DNA of 64,000 bases, taken from Acinonyx jubatus (lineage: Eukaryota; Chordata; Mammalia; Carnivora; Felidae). A model generated the notes under the pieces. The model made no database searches. It had not been told where the DNA came from and was given only the letters and a program-made list of their open reading frames with translations. The position numbers and the translations under genes were made by a program. Each line of letters begins with the position of its first letter. Position 1 is the stretch's first letter. Location: contig NC_069397.1 of assembly GCF_027475565.1 (NCBI RefSeq), positions 44,511,063 to 44,575,062 of the forward strand. The letters run 5' to 3'. Below, piece after piece: positions 11,402-22,815 of this stretch.

Positions 11402-11455
11402 ATAAGCTCCTTGAGGACAGGGACCTTGCTTGATTTATGTGTCCTTTAGAGATGT
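11402..11455 (+). repeat. L2 LINE 3' end, right piece
   Basis: Continuation of the L2 interrupted at 10692: the AAGCTCCTTGAGGACAGGGACC motif typical of the L2 3' end. Confidence 0.6.
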
Positions 11456-11769
11456 CACAGTGTGTCTGAAACAACATGTTGGACGGATAAACCTAAGAAC
11501 ACACTACCTATTCCTTTGCCTTAATCTGGTCTCAAATTGGAAATGCAGAAAAATCATTTTAAATAAATTCAGTGCTGTGGCATATGGCCATACAGGCTTG
11601 TGTGATGTGGTGACCTTCAATTATTTATTATTGTATAACTTAATCTACATAAGGAAAGTCAATTGAACAGCGAAACTCCATGCCATCTGTTAGAAAAACG
11701 ACCACTATTGTGAGGTTCAGCTCTTACTTTGCCCAACAGCAGAAAACCATAAATAATTATCCTCTAGAT

Positions 11770-11991
11770 CAGGGCCTGGTAAACTACAAACTTGAGCCAA
11801 GTCCAGTCTGCTTTTGTAAATAAAGTTTTACTGGAACACAGCCACACTCATTGATTTATACATTGTTTATGGCTGCTTTAATACTACAATGAGAGTGATG
11901 AGTGGTTGTGATGGATAGTGGTTACGATATTGCCCAAAGAGCCTAAAATAGTTACTATCTGGCCCCTTACAGAAGAGCTTGCAGAGCCCTG
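11770..11991. repeat. hAT-Charlie element (MER58-like)
   Basis: Ends CAGGGCCTGGTAAACTAC and TTGCAGAGCCCTG. The internal phrases TAAATAAAGTTTTACTGGAAC, ACAGCCACACTCATT and ACTATCTGGCCCCTTACAGA are diagnostic. The likely 8-bp duplication is CTCTAGAT (11762-11769) / CTCTAGAG (11992-11999), as expected of hAT transposons. Confidence 0.85.
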
Positions 11992-11999
11992 CTCTAGAG

Positions 12000-12984
12000 A
12001 ATATAAATTGGTAGACATTGCCAGAATGTTTTATATTAAGTGGTAAAAATCCCACCTTGAAACTGAAGCAATTCATTTTATCGCACTTTGGAAGATTCTA
12101 TGCTACTACTGTTAATGTTGACATGCCAGGAAAAAAAAAAAAAACTATGTGTAGAAAGTAATTTATTTCTTCCTCAAAATGGGAGCTAGGGATTAAAAAG
12201 AAAAGAATGTATGAGCTTATTTATGTTGTGTATGTGAATAGGGGGTGTGGGTAGAATAAGTTTCAAGCAAGTCTAATATATGTAACTTCTACAATTAGGT
12301 GCTCTATATAGGGAATTTTTTGAACTGTGTCCAGCTCCCCAACTTGGAGAGAGGTGAGAAATGGAGAAATGGATGGAGATCTATTACAAAATCCAGGAGG
12401 AGAAATGCTTTCCAGTGTTTATGAGAACAGTCCTGCCTGCAGTTTTATTCTTTCTGGAAAGTATTGTGGAAAGTTTTAGGCTTTTGGCGAGGTCTTATGC
12501 ATCAAGTCTGCCATGTGACCCCATCACCCTGGTCTCAGCTGATTGGACCAAGGCTGGATGCCTGATCCAAAGGTCAAAGGCCTAGATAATAGCCTGGTAC
12601 AAGGACTCTGTCTGGTAGGGATGAATACTGGCCACACCAACCACCACATGCTCTCTTTTGGGAGTTTAGAGACTTATGGAGACAGTGAATCTATTTATCA
12701 AGACTAGCAAAGCAGAAACAGAGCATACTTGTTACCACAATGACAGGGCAATTATTACCTAAGAAGAAAATCTGCTGACAGAAGTAACACTGCATCCTGA
12801 GTGATGTTGTCATTTCCAGAAGTCTCACTGTGCCACAGGTATGGTCTAGTTGTACCATTTTTGTCTTACTGGAAGAGAATGGGTTTAGTTCATAGTCAGC
12901 TCAGTTTCTTTATTCCATCACTTAGTCCACTCTCTTCCCATCCTCTATTCCCTTGCCTGATTATCTTTTTATTTTTTTCTTATT
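12000..12984. other. No recognised gene or repeat
   Basis: About 1 kb of unique-looking sequence with an A-run at 12131-12144. No supported feature. Confidence 0.5.
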
Positions 12985-12992
12985 CTTTTTAT

Positions 12993-13051
12993 TCTTTACT
13001 TTAGAGAAAGAGAGAGTGCACAAATGGGGGAGAGGGGCAGAGGGGAGAATC
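12993..13051 (-). repeat. SINEC_Fc-type SINE fragment
   Basis: Short reverse fragment (tail and purine tract only: AGAGAAAGAGAGAGTGCAC, GGGGGAGAGGGGCAGAG). It is cut off by the full SINE that follows. Confidence 0.75.
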
Positions 13052-13275
13052 TTTTTTTAAAAAATATTTTGTAATGTTTATTTATTCTCGAGGGAGAGAG
13101 AGTTAGAGAGTGAGTTGGGGAGGGGCAGAGAGAGGGAGACACAGAATCCAAAGCAGGATCCAGGCTCTGAGCTGTCAGCGCAGAGTCGGATGCGGGGCTC
13201 AAACTCACGAACTGTGACGTCAGGACCTGAGCCGAAGTTGAATGCTTAAGTGACTGAGCCACCCAGTTGCCCCCA
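13052..13275 (-). repeat. SINEC_Fc-type SINE
   Basis: Complete reverse felid SINE from the T-rich tail to the head CACCCAGTTGCCCCC, inserted next to or within a SINE fragment. Confidence 0.92.
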
Positions 13276-13469
13276 ATACTTTTTACTTTAAATTGACCTA
13301 CACAGGGTCATGTGAAAAGGTTGTTCACCTGTACTTGATCACGCAGTGATAACCTTATCCCTTGTTCCCTAGTATTCACTCACTGGGTCAGAACTACTCA
13401 TTTCTATAACAGAGCAAGTCTGCTGAGCCTTTCTATTACTCTCCCTGATATGTGCTCCTTTTTTTCCTC

Positions 13470-13632
13470 CTTTTCTATTCTTCCATATGGCAACAACCCT
13501 GTGAGGCTGGGATTATGACCTCCCCGACCACTCCATTTCTTAGATCAGGAAACCTCAGCTCAGAGACACTAAGTGACTCACCCAAGACCACACAGTTAAT
13601 AAGTGCCTGAACTTGGATTTGAACTCAGATCG
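13470..13632 (+). repeat. MIR SINE
   Basis: ACAACCCTGTGAGGCTGGGATTATGACC, CAGATCAGGAAACCTCAGCTCAGAG-like core and CACACAGTTAATAAGTG: a diverged MIR in plus orientation. Confidence 0.8.
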
Positions 13633-13635
13633 GAT

Positions 13636-13995
13636 GGATTGTGTTAGAGGCTGAACTTTGTCTCCTCCATAAAAGGTATGTTGAAATGTTGCCCCCCTCA
13701 GTACCTCTAATCCAATATGATAGATGTCCTTATAAAAAGAATGCCATGTAAAGAGACAGAGGGAGAACTTCATGTCATAATACATGATTGGAGTGATGTG
13801 TCTATAAGCCAAGGAACGCCAAAGATCGCAGGCAAGGCACCAGAAGCTAGGACCAGGTAAGGAAGGATTCACCAACAAGTTTCAGAGGAAGTGTGATTTC
13901 AGACTTCTGGCTTCCAGAACCGTGAAACAATAATGTTCTCTTGTTCTAAGCCACCCAGTTTGTGGTTCTTTGCTACAGCAACTAACTAACTAGGA
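13636..13995 (+). repeat. MLT1-type LTR (ERVL-MaLR)
   Basis: AGAGGCTGAACTTTGTC, CTAATCCAATATGATAG, TCCTTATAAAAAG, AAGCCAAGGAACGCCAAAGAT and GCCACCCAGTTTGTGG, in the order of an MLT1 LTR. Solo, plus orientation. The minus-strand frame over it is not a gene. Confidence 0.85.
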
Positions 13996-15230
13996 ATCTA
14001 ATGCAGATGGCAAAGCCATCTCTCCCCTGTGCCGCACTGTCTTAGATATTTAGGGCAGGGTTGGCTTATAAGGGATGCTCAGAGAAAGAATGTGTGCTTA
14101 AAGAGTCTGGAGATTTCATTTCAGGTGAAATCCCAAAAATAGCACCCAAAAGTACCTAAACCATGTTATTCACATTATGCTACCCGTGGATGTGAGGAAG
14201 TAGGTCCTCCAGTTGACCAAGTATGAAGTTCACCAGAAAGAGTACACCAGGAAAAATCAGATGTTCCCCTGGGACCCCTCTCCCACATGTGTTTGTCACT
14301 GCCCACCTCCTCACACCCAAATTCAGGATGACATCTAGGGACCTCCCTAGTTATATCCAATATGCTTCCCTCTTCTGTTATTTTTTCTTCTCCCCACTCC
14401 AGAATCCCAACAACCACTGATTTTTTTCTCTTCAGCATACCCTGATTTTCCTTTAAATCTGGTAGTGCCACCCAAAAGCTTTTCTTTAATCCGACTGGAA
14501 GAAAACAGAGTACCAAAATATCTAATCCCTGCTTTACCACTTCAATCCACATGTATTCCTTTGAACAATGTGATAACTCTCCCTGGTGCTGCTATCAAGA
14601 CAGGGAGTTGGGGGCAGGGAAGGCAGAGAGAGAGACAGAATCTGTGTAGCCAGAAGAGGAACAGAGAGGGTAAAAAGGAACATGAAAGTAGACATGGAAG
14701 TGGGTGACTAAGGGTCACCAGCTTTTCCTCCTGGAGTGGATGTTCTGGAGCCTCTTGACCCTTGGGAAATAAGCATTTTCCGATGTTTCCCTGCCTTCTG
14801 TTCTGAATCTCTTATTCTGATTTTTAGAAGTGAAAAAAATATTTTGATTTAAGCCATATGGCCTTTTTCTCCTTGCACTGGAGCTGTAGAAAACTCAGAG
14901 GGGGCAGGTGTGGAAAGCAGTGGCAGCAGGGTGGGTGGTACATAGGGTCTGTGTGTCTATAGCTTATGTAGCTCTGTAACTATGGCAACCATGTGCAATG
15001 TCACTTGCATAGCATCATAACATGGCCCTAGAGTTACCCCTCGCTCCTCAACTATTCCTCTTCAATGCACTGTCTGTGCTGCTGTTTCCTAGCTACCATG
15101 GCTCTGTTATATTTTTTCAAAGTCGTGCTTAAGTATTGTTTCTGTCTACTGTGCTTGCTGTCACTCTACTTTACTTCATCTGATAGCGAAACCAAAACCC
15201 CATTTCTTACAGATACTGTTAATTGTTACA
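13996..15230. other. No recognised gene or repeat
   Basis: About 1.2 kb of unique-looking sequence. Open frames on both strands (for example 14175-14552 minus) overlap each other and carry no known domain. Confidence 0.5.
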
Positions 15231-15245
15231 AAATTGTCAGTTCTT

Positions 15246-15464
15246 GGGGTGCCTGGGTGGCTCAGTTGGTTAAACGTCTGACTTCAGCTTAGGTCATGAT
15301 CTCGCAGTTTGGGAGCTTGAGCCCGCGTCGGGCTGTGTGCCGACAGCTCAGAGCCTGGATCCTACTTTGGATTCTGTGTCTCCCCATCTCTCTGCCCCTC
15401 CCATGCTCATGCTCTGTCTCTCTCTGTCTCTCAATAATAAATAAACGTTAAAAAAATTTTTTTT
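15246..15464 (+). repeat. SINEC_Fc-type SINE with 14-bp perfect duplication
   Basis: Flanked by AATTGTCAGTTCTT at 15232-15245 and 15465-15478. Full-length, with a GTTAAAAAAATTTT tail. Confidence 0.95.
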
Positions 15465-15612
15465 AATTGTCAGTTCTTAAACACATTGAGTTATAAAGAA
15501 TCTTGAGCCTGTGATCTGGACAACATGACCACTTGAGACTTTTTCTAGTTCTTAAGGTCCATGCTGAATTCCATTAGAGCTAATGATAGTTGACTGTCTG
15601 CTTACTGAAAAT

Positions 15613-15681
15613 CCTTTCTTTTCTTTTCTTTTCTTTTCTTTTCTTTTCTTTTCTTTTCTTTTCTTTCTTTCTTTTTTTTTT
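15613..15681. repeat. (TTTTC)n pentanucleotide microsatellite
   Basis: About ten TTTTC units followed by TTTC units and a T-run. Likely length-polymorphic. Confidence 0.95.
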
Positions 15682-16679
15682 TGCCAGTTGTTACAATTTC
15701 CCAACTACAAGAGTAGTAAAATTAAAATTTACAACAGTGTATGTAACTACATCCCATGGAGCTTGTACACAGGAAATATATGTATGTGTACCCCATAAAT
15801 GAAAATTTCATTGCATTAATTCTGAAAATATATACATGAATGATTTATTTATTGTTAAGAACAATCCCCAAATCCTCAGAAATATTTCTGCTGTAATTAA
15901 ATTTAAATGCTTTTTAAAAAATTCATGTGAGTTGGCAATTTACTATGTTCATATTTTAGCTTCCTTATGTTTGGTCATTAATTGTGGTATCATAAACAGC
16001 TAAGATTTAAAGCCCTTAACCTTCCCAGGCCCAAGCAGAAGCAAGATGTCAACACCCGTAAGTTATGAGCAGGCTCCCAAAGGGAATGTAATACAAAATA
16101 CACTTATAATTGAATTAACTTGGGAGAGGATTCTGGGAAGATGACAGCATCAGTAATTTTTCATTTTCTCTAAATCCCTACATAAAAACAGAGAGAAAAA
16201 CTGCATAGTAAAACCCCAAACCTGTGAACAATATTTACAACAGAACTAGGTGACAAGGAGCCCTCACAAACTCCAAAATATAAGTGGATGGGTACAAACC
16301 ACCATGAGCCATAAGAGCTGCATGTTATCAGTGTATGTATGGGAGAAAGGATAAGGGAGATGCATCTGATGGACCTGAGCACAGGAAGACCCCCAAATAG
16401 CCAACGGGCATTGACTTTCTGGAAAGAGGGCAGGCCAATTTGAGAACAGCAGCTGAAACTGGGAGGGGTTTTGACCAATACCAGTATTAAGCCCAGGGGG
16501 GCAGTGGTGGATGGGTGGGGGGAAGGTCTGATAGGGCTCCTGTGACCACTCAAAACTAAAGAGAAACTGCTTAGGGTGGAATTAAAAATTTAACAGTACA
16601 CGGACAACAGAGATGAGAGAAAGAAAAGCTCCAGATCAAAGTGGTGCAACATCATAAAGCAAGCTGCCTTGTTTTTTTA

Positions 16680-16846
16680 CTTATTTATTTTTATTTTGAG
16701 AGAGAGAGAGAGAGAGCGCAGATGGGGGAGAAGGGCAAAGGGAGAGAGAGCATCCCAAACAGACTCAGCGCTCAGCTCGACCCAGGATCATAACCCGAGC
16801 TGAAATGAAGAGTCAGACGCTCAACTGACTGAGCTATCCAGGCACT
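16680..16846 (-). repeat. SINEC-type SINE (reverse, shortened)
   Basis: TTATTTTGAGAGAGAGAG, GGGGGAGAAGGGCAAAGG and ACTGAGCTATCCAGGCAC show an inverted carnivore SINE with part of its body missing. Confidence 0.85.
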
Positions 16847-17220
16847 TATTTTTTAATGTTCTCCAAAACCAACAGAAAAAGTTCTGTGAAGTGAGGAAAG
16901 CTTTCCTGAATGCTACCTTATTACAGAAGTTCAGGAAAACTAATTTCAAATTACAAGAAACAACAGAAAAATATAAAGGTAACGTCGTTTTTATAAAGAA
17001 AAAAAAAAGGAGGGGAAAGAAGCTGAATAACATCCCTACAGACAATGAGAGCACTCTGCATAGACATACCCACAAAACAGAGCAAAACTGTAACCGCTAA
17101 TTCCAAATAAGCTAAAAGACATTAAGAAAATAATACAAGATATGAAACAACAGAAAAAAGAATTAGAAACCCAGAGATGAAGTGATAGGACTCAAAAATA
17201 TAATTCGAAATAAAGAAACA

Positions 17221-17335
17221 GGGGTGCCTGGCTGGCTCAGTTGGAGGAACATGTGACTCTTGATCTCAGGATTGTGAGTTCTGGCTCCACATTGGGTGTA
17301 GAGATTACTTAAAAATAAAATCTTTTAAAGAAGGG
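17221..17335 (+). repeat. Older carnivore SINE (SINEC_b-like short type)
   Basis: GGTGCCTGGCTGGCTCAGTTGG head, CATGTGACTCTTGATCTCAGG, then GGTGTAGAGATTACTTAAAAATAAAATC without the felid CT-rich middle. This is the carnivore-wide form rather than the felid-expanded form. Confidence 0.8.
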
Positions 17336-17550
17336 AAAGAAAATAATAATAATCTAAGAAATAATGAGTATTCTAGAAAGGAAATAAGAGAAAATAAACT
17401 CAACAGTAGTGCCTTAAGAGAAACAAATGAAATACAAGAAAAGATTTAAATTTTTTTTAATGAAGAAAGAGATGAACAGATTTGAGAGAAAGCAATGGAT
17501 ATTGAAGAGTGACAAAGAGGATCCAAAATCAGATAAAAGAAGTCTTTACA

Positions 17551-17763
17551 TTTTTTTTTTTAACATTTATTCATTTTTGAGAGAGAGAGAGACAGAGCAT
17601 GAGCAGGGGAAGGCAGAGAGAGAGGGAGACAGAATCTGAAGCAGGCTCGAGGCTCTGAGCTGTCAGCACAGAGCCAGATGTGGGGCCTGAACTCACAAAC
17701 TGTGAGATCATGACCCGAGCTGAAGCTGGATGCTTAACCAGCTGAGCCACCCAGGCACCCCTA
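17551..17763 (-). repeat. SINEC_Fc-type SINE with 15-bp perfect duplication
   Basis: Flanked by TAAAAGAAGTCTTTA at 17534-17548 and 17766-17780. It is inserted into the ancient L1 fragment. Confidence 0.95.
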
Positions 17764-18423
17764 GGTAAAAGAAGTCTTTAAAGAAGAAAACAAAAATAAG
17801 GGAACAGAACAAACACCAAAACTATGTTCAAGAAAACCTTTCTGGAAAAAAAAATTGAAACAATTCAGACAGAGTACACCATGACACAGAGTGACAAATT
17901 CTGGTAAGGTTATTGGATTTTAAAGAAAAGGAAAAAAAATCCTTTGGGCCCCTAGAAAAAAAGGAATGTATGGCTTAAAAAAGAAAATATGAGATTACTA
18001 TCAGACTTACTTTTTAAAATTATTATCAGAAAATGTGGTCAAATCTTTAAGATCACTAAGGAAATAAATATGAGTCAATCATGAAGAACACAGGCAAACT
18101 GTTAACAGCATCTAAGAACTCGAAGAATATTGTTCCCATAAGCCCTTCCCAAGGAATTTAGTAGTATATGAACTTCAGGCAAACAAAATGACTATAGAGA
18201 CATCAACGTAAGAACTGGGGGTGAGCACTAAAGAGTTACTGGCATAACTAAGACCAAATAGGAGCTAAAGCAGATTATTATACAATGGCTATATGCTCCA
18301 ACAATGTAGATATAGCCTAACTATAAAATACGGATGGGGGATAACTACAAAAAATGGTGGTGGAATTAATATTATTATCTTAAGATTATTCTGGGAAGAC
18401 AAAAGCTGGAGTTCAGGGTCTGT

Positions 18424-19003
18424 ATTATTCAAGATTCTCCAGAGAAACAGAACCAATGGGATATCTATCTATCTATCTATCTGAAGAGATTTATTATAGG
18501 AATTGGCTCAAGCAATTAGAGAGGCCAAGAAATCCTATGATCTGCCATCTGAAGGCTGGAGAACCAGGAAAGTTGGTAGTATAATTGAGTTCAAGTCTGA
18601 AGGCTGAAAACCAGAAGAAGTGATGGTGTAACTCCCAGTCCAAGGCCAAAGGCCTGAGAATGGAGGCCTGCTTGTGTAAGTCTCAGAGTCAGAAGGCCTG
18701 AGAATCTCAAGTGCTGATGTCTGAGGGCAGGAGAGGATGGACGTCCTAGCTCAAGGGGAGAGAGAGAGAGAGACAGAGAAGGGGAGAGAATTCATCCTTC
18801 TTCCATCATTTTGTTCTATTCAGGCTCTCAACAGATTGAGTGATGCCTGCCCACAGTGGTGAGGGCGCTCTTTGTTAGTCTACTGATTCAAATGCTAATC
18901 TCTTTTGGAAATACTCTCACAAACACTCCCAGAAATAACATTTTACCAGTTCTTTGGGCATTCCTTAGCCCAGTCAAGTTTGCACATAAAATTAACCTTC
19001 ATA
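18424..19003 (-). repeat. ERVL-type LTR (MLT2-like; subfamily uncertain)
   Basis: Read on the minus strand it begins near TATGAAGGTTAATTTTATG and passes AATCAGTAGACTAAC, GAGAGCCTGAATAGAAC and AATAAATCTCTTC. It ends CCATTGGTTCTGTTTCTCTGG. This is a known ancient LTR pattern. A short (ATCT)n lies at 18463-18483. A SINE-L1 unit abuts its start at 19004. Confidence 0.7.
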
Positions 19004-19110
19004 GGGGCACCTGGGTGGCTCAGTCAGTTAAGCAGTCAGTTAAGCGTCCAACTTCAGCTCAGGTCATGATCTCACAGTCCATGAGTTCAAGCCCCGCGTC
19101 AGGCTCTGGG
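19004..19110 (+). repeat. SINEC_Fc 5' half, joined directly to L1
   Basis: The tRNA-like head through GCGTCAGGCTCTGGG, then an abrupt switch to L1 ORF2 sequence at 19111. The SINE body, CT tract and tail are absent. It also carries an internal 12-bp duplication (CAGTCAGTTAAG twice). Confidence 0.9.
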
Positions 19111-19845
19111 CCTGTCAGAATGGCTAACATTAACAACTCAGGCAACAACAGATGTTGGTGGGGATGCAGAGACAGAGGATCTCTTTTGCATTGTGGTGGC
19201 AATGCAAGCTGGTGCAGCCACTCTGGAGAACAGTATGGAGGTTCCTCAAAAAATTAAAGATAGAACTACTCTACAACCCAGCAATTGCACTACTAGGTAT
19301 TTATCCAAGGGATACAGGTGTGCTGTTTCGAAGGGACATATGCACCCCAATGTTTATAGCACCACTATCAACAATAGCCAAAGTATGGAAAAGAGCCTAA
19401 ATGTCCATCAATGGATGAATGGATAAAGAAGATGCGGTGTATATATACAATGGAGTATTACTCAGCAATCAAAAAGAATGAAATCTTGCCATTTGCAACT
19501 ATGTGGATGGAACTGGAGGGTATTATGCTAAGTGAAATTAGTCAGACAGAGAAAGACAAAAATCATATGACTTCACTCATATGAGGACTTTAAGAGACAA
19601 AACAGATGAACATAAGGGAAGGGAAACAAAAATAATATAAAAATGGTGGGGGGGGACAAAACATAAGAGACTCATAAGTATGGAGAACAAACAGAGGTTA
19701 CTGGAGGGGTTGTGGGGGGGGGATGGGCTAAATGGGTAAGGGACACTAAGGAATCTACTTCCGAAATCATTGTTGCTCTATATGCTAATTTGGATGTAAA
19801 TTAAAAAAAATAAAATTAAAAAAAATAATAAAATAAATAAATAAA
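19111..19845 (+). repeat. Young carnivore L1, 3' end (ORF2 C-terminus and 3' UTR)
   Basis: The sequence encodes the ORF2 C-terminal region in more than one frame (for example MQPLWRTVWRFLKKLK-like and LLGIYPRDTG-like stretches in related copies). The 3' UTR (CACTCATATGAGGAC, GGGAGGGGTTGTGG, TGCTAATTTGGATGTAAATT) and an A-rich tail follow. 5'-truncated and dead. It closely resembles the copies at 23,537 and 26,957. Confidence 0.92.
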
Positions 19846-20312
19846 GGAGAAAGAACTCTGATAAACAAGGGTTTTAATTAAGAGTCTTGAAAAGGCTGTG
19901 CCCTCACATTAGGGTAAGTTAGTCTTACCTGGATAAAGGTGATATGCCTGAAGTCTGTCTCACTGCCAGAAGAAAATGAGTTCTTCTGTGGAGAGTAATA
20001 TCATCATTAAGAGTCTTATAATTTTTTATATACAAAATCTAGCATTCAATTAAAAAAATCAACAATTCCAGGAAACAGGACTAAATGATTGAAAATCAAG
20101 AGACAAGACAAAACAGACCATGGAAATAAACCTACAGGGGACAAACATACTTCACTTATTTATTTAGTCATAATTTAAAAAATATGATTAGTATGTTTAA
20201 GGAATTAGATGAAAAGATGCAGAATTTCACCAGAGAATTAGTATTAATAAAAAATAAATCATTGTAGATCCTAGAAGTGAAAAATGTAATAAGTGAAATT
20301 AGGAATCTAATA
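19846..20312 (+). repeat. Ancient L1 5'-region fragment, continued
   Basis: AATCTAGCATTCAATTAAAAAAATC, GGAAATAAACCTACAGG and CCTAGAAGTGAAAAATG match the A-rich upstream region of old L1M elements. It is interrupted at 20,313 by an L1 3' end. Confidence 0.6.
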
Positions 20313-21103
20313 GATGGACACTTGTACACTGTTGGTGGGAATGTAAATTAGTGCAGCCACTGTGGAAAACAGTATGGAGGTTCCTCACAAAATTAAAAAT
20401 AGAAATTACCATGTGGTCCAGTAATTCCACTACTGGGTATTTATCCAAAGAAAATTAAAATGTTAATTTGAAAAGATCTATGCACCCCTATGTTTATTGC
20501 AGCATTATTTACAATAGCCAAGATATAGAAGCAACCCAAGTGTCCACTGACAGATGAATGGATAAAGAAGACGTGGTACACACGCATGTGTGTACACACA
20601 CATGCACACATACACACAGGCTGGAATATTACTTAGCCATATGAAAGAATGAGATCTTGCCATTTGTGACAACATGGATGGACCTAGAAGATATTATGCT
20701 AAGTGAAATAAGTTAGATGGAGAAAGACAAATACCATATGATTTCACTTATATGTGGAATCTAAGCCAAACTAATGAATAAACAAATAAATAAAAAGCAG
20801 AAATAGACTCATAAACATAGAGAACAAATGGTTGCCCAGAGGGGAGGGGAGTCAGGGAGATGGGCAAAATGGGTAAAGGGGAGTGGGGGATACAGGGTCC
20901 AGTTATGGAATAAATAATGCATGAGGATAAAAGGTACAGCATAGGGAATATAGTCAATGGTATTGTAACAATGTTGTATGGTGACAGATGGTAGCTACAC
21001 TTGTGATGAGCAGAGCACCATGCACAGACTTGTCAAATCACTATGTCATATACCTAAAACTAATGTAATATTGTGTGTCAACTATACTTCAATTAAAAAA
21101 ATT
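20313..21103 (+). repeat. Carnivore L1 3' end (older subfamily)
   Basis: ACACTTGTACACTGTTGGTGGG, CCAGTAATTCCACTACTGGG, the typical GGATAAAGAAGACGTGGTAC, an internal CA/TG-rich patch at 20,578-20,622, and a 3' UTR ending CAACTATACTTCAATTAAAAAA. 5'-truncated, with many stops. Confidence 0.9.
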
Positions 21104-21105
21104 CA

Positions 21106-21240
21106 GGGCACGTGATTGGCTCAGTTGGTTAGGTGTCTGACTCTTAATCTCAGCTCAGGTTTTGATTTCAGGGTCGTGAGTTCAAGCCCTGCATTGGGCT
21201 CTAGTTGGGTGTGGAGCCTACTTAAAAAAAAAAAAAAAGA
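21106..21240 (+). repeat. Older carnivore SINE (short type)
   Basis: GTGATTGGCTCAGTTGGTTAGG head, CTCTTAATCTCAGCTCAGG, GTGTGGAGCCTACTTAAAAAA tail. It lacks the felid CT-rich middle. Confidence 0.8.
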
Positions 21241-22215
21241 TACCCAATTGATGGGTTTAAACCATCTATTGGACCCTGCAGAAGAGATTAGTGAACTAGA
21301 AGATAGGTTGATAGAAAATATCCAGATTGAAGCATAGAGAAAAGACTATGAAATATAGAGAAAAGAATATAAAAAACATATGGGACATGATTAAAGGTTT
21401 TATTATTATGATTGTCAATGGAGTCCCAAAGGAGTAGAAATGTGGCAGGAGACATATTTGAAGAGACACTAGCCAAGAATTTCCCCAAACAGAAGACAGT
21501 AAGTCACAGAATCAAGAAGCTCTATAAATCTTTTTTTTTTTTTAATTTTTTTTTTCAACGTTTATTTATTTTTGGGACAGAGAGAGACAGGGCATGAACG
21601 GGGGAGGGGCAGAGAGAGAGGGAGACACAGAATCGGAAACAGGCTCCAGGCTCTGAGCCATCAGCCCAGAGCCCGACGTGGGGCTCGAACTCACGGACCG
21701 CGAGATCGTGACCTGGCTGAAGTTGGACGCTTAACCAACTGCGCCACCCAGGTGCCCCAAGAAGCTCTATAAATCTGAAGCAAGATAAATACAAGAAAAA
21801 CCACACCTAGTCAAACCATGAAAAACTAAATGCTAATATTAAAATGCTAAAATTAGCCAGAGTAAAAAAAAGGCACATTATCTTCAAATGAGCAACAATA
21901 AAACTGACAGCTAACTTTTCCAACAGAACTGATGGAAACCAGAAGACAATGGAGTGACATCTAAAAAGAGTGGGGGAGAAATTACAGCAGACTTAGAATT
22001 CTATAGCTAGCAAAATATTCTTCAAAAATTAAGGTAAAACATTTTCATAAAAATTAGAACCTACAGAGTTCAATATAAGCATATATGCACTAAAAGAAAT
22101 AGTAAAAGGAATTCTTCAATAGAAGTCAAAAGAATCAACAAGAAGGCCAGAAATGCAGGAAGGAACAAACAGCACCAGAAAGAGGACATCTAAATTAGTA
22201 TTGATTGGTTAAAAC
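21241..22215 (+). repeat. Ancient L1 5'-region fragment, continued
   Basis: CCTGCAGAAGAGATTAGTGAAC, CCAGAAGACAATGGAGTGACATC, AGAATTCTATAGCTAGC, and GCACTAAAAGAAATAGTAAAAGG resume the old L1 5' region. A young SINE interrupts it. Confidence 0.65.
21532..21758 (-). repeat. Young SINEC_Fc SINE with 18-bp perfect duplication
   Basis: Flanked by AAGAAGCTCTATAAATCT at 21514-21531 and 21759-21776. It shares the young diagnostic changes (complements of GGCGCAGT, CAGCCAGGTCACGATC, GGGCTGATGGCTC, CAACG before the tail) and retains many CpGs. Confidence 0.96.
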
Positions 22216-22487
22216 CACGTCTTGTGTTTAAGAAGCTTTTCATGTACCTATTCATACAGATGGACCAAACACACATTGTCATTCAAACACAGCATGTATA
22301 TTCTTGCCTCTGCCCTCTGGTCTCTCCCTTGCCCATTCCTCGAGGCCAGATGTACATAATAACATCTTCAGGAAGAGTTTACTGGCCAATCCTTCATTTA
22401 CGTCTCCTCTCCCACCCCTCTAACTCAGCACCATATTGTGCTGGTCCCTTATTCAGACATAAAATGGAGACCACTTTTGTTCTATAT

Positions 22488-22672
22488 TTTAAAAATGTTT
22501 ATTTATTTATTGGGGGGGGAGGGGCAGAAAGAGAGGGAGAGAGAATTCCAAGCAGGCTCCACACTATCAGTGCAGAACCTGACGTAGGACTTCATCCCAC
22601 AAACCATGAGATCATGACCTGAGCCGAAATCAGAAATCTAATGCTTAACTGACTGAGCCACCCAGGTGCCCC
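22488..22672 (-). repeat. SINEC_Fc-type SINE
   Basis: Reverse SINE with a shortened purine tract (GGGGGGGGAGGGGCAGAAAG). Head end CACCCAGGTGCCCC. Confidence 0.9.
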
Positions 22673-22699
22673 TTCAATTTTTGTTTTTATTTCACTTTT

Positions 22700-22815
22700 T
22701 GTTTCTTGATTTCTCAGATAGAATGTAAATTTAATGTCCTTTCAAGGTCTACTCTATGTTATCTATACAGTATGTGTTGCATAGATGTTTGTTAAATAAT
22801 TAAATTTGTTGAAGA
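22700..22815 (+). repeat. Possible L2 3' end
   Basis: AGATAGAATGTAAATTTAATGTCC and TGTTGCATAGATGTTTGTTAAATAA resemble the L2 3' terminus. Weak. Confidence 0.4.

Larger units (their letters stand above)
16120..18423 (+). repeat. Ancient L1 5'/ORF1-region fragment (broken)
   Basis: An A-rich plus-strand block typical of an old L1 5' half: GGGAAGATGACAGCATCAG near the start, then AAACCTTTCTGGAAAAAAAAATTG, TTCTGGTAAGGTTATTGG and GATTACTATCAGACTTAC. It continues after inserted elements at 19,846-20,312 and 21,241-22,215. Heavily mutated, with no usable frame. Subfamily and left boundary are uncertain. Confidence 0.6.

Noticed and set aside
16170..16553. 127-codon minus-strand frame
   Set aside because: Antisense to an A-rich old L1 region, with no recognised domain and no supporting splice or start context.
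19152..19400. Frames at 19.2, 24.0 and 27.4 kb encoding similar peptides (WRFLKKLKIEL-like)
   Set aside because: These are ORF2 C-terminal remnants of truncated L1 copies, not host genes.
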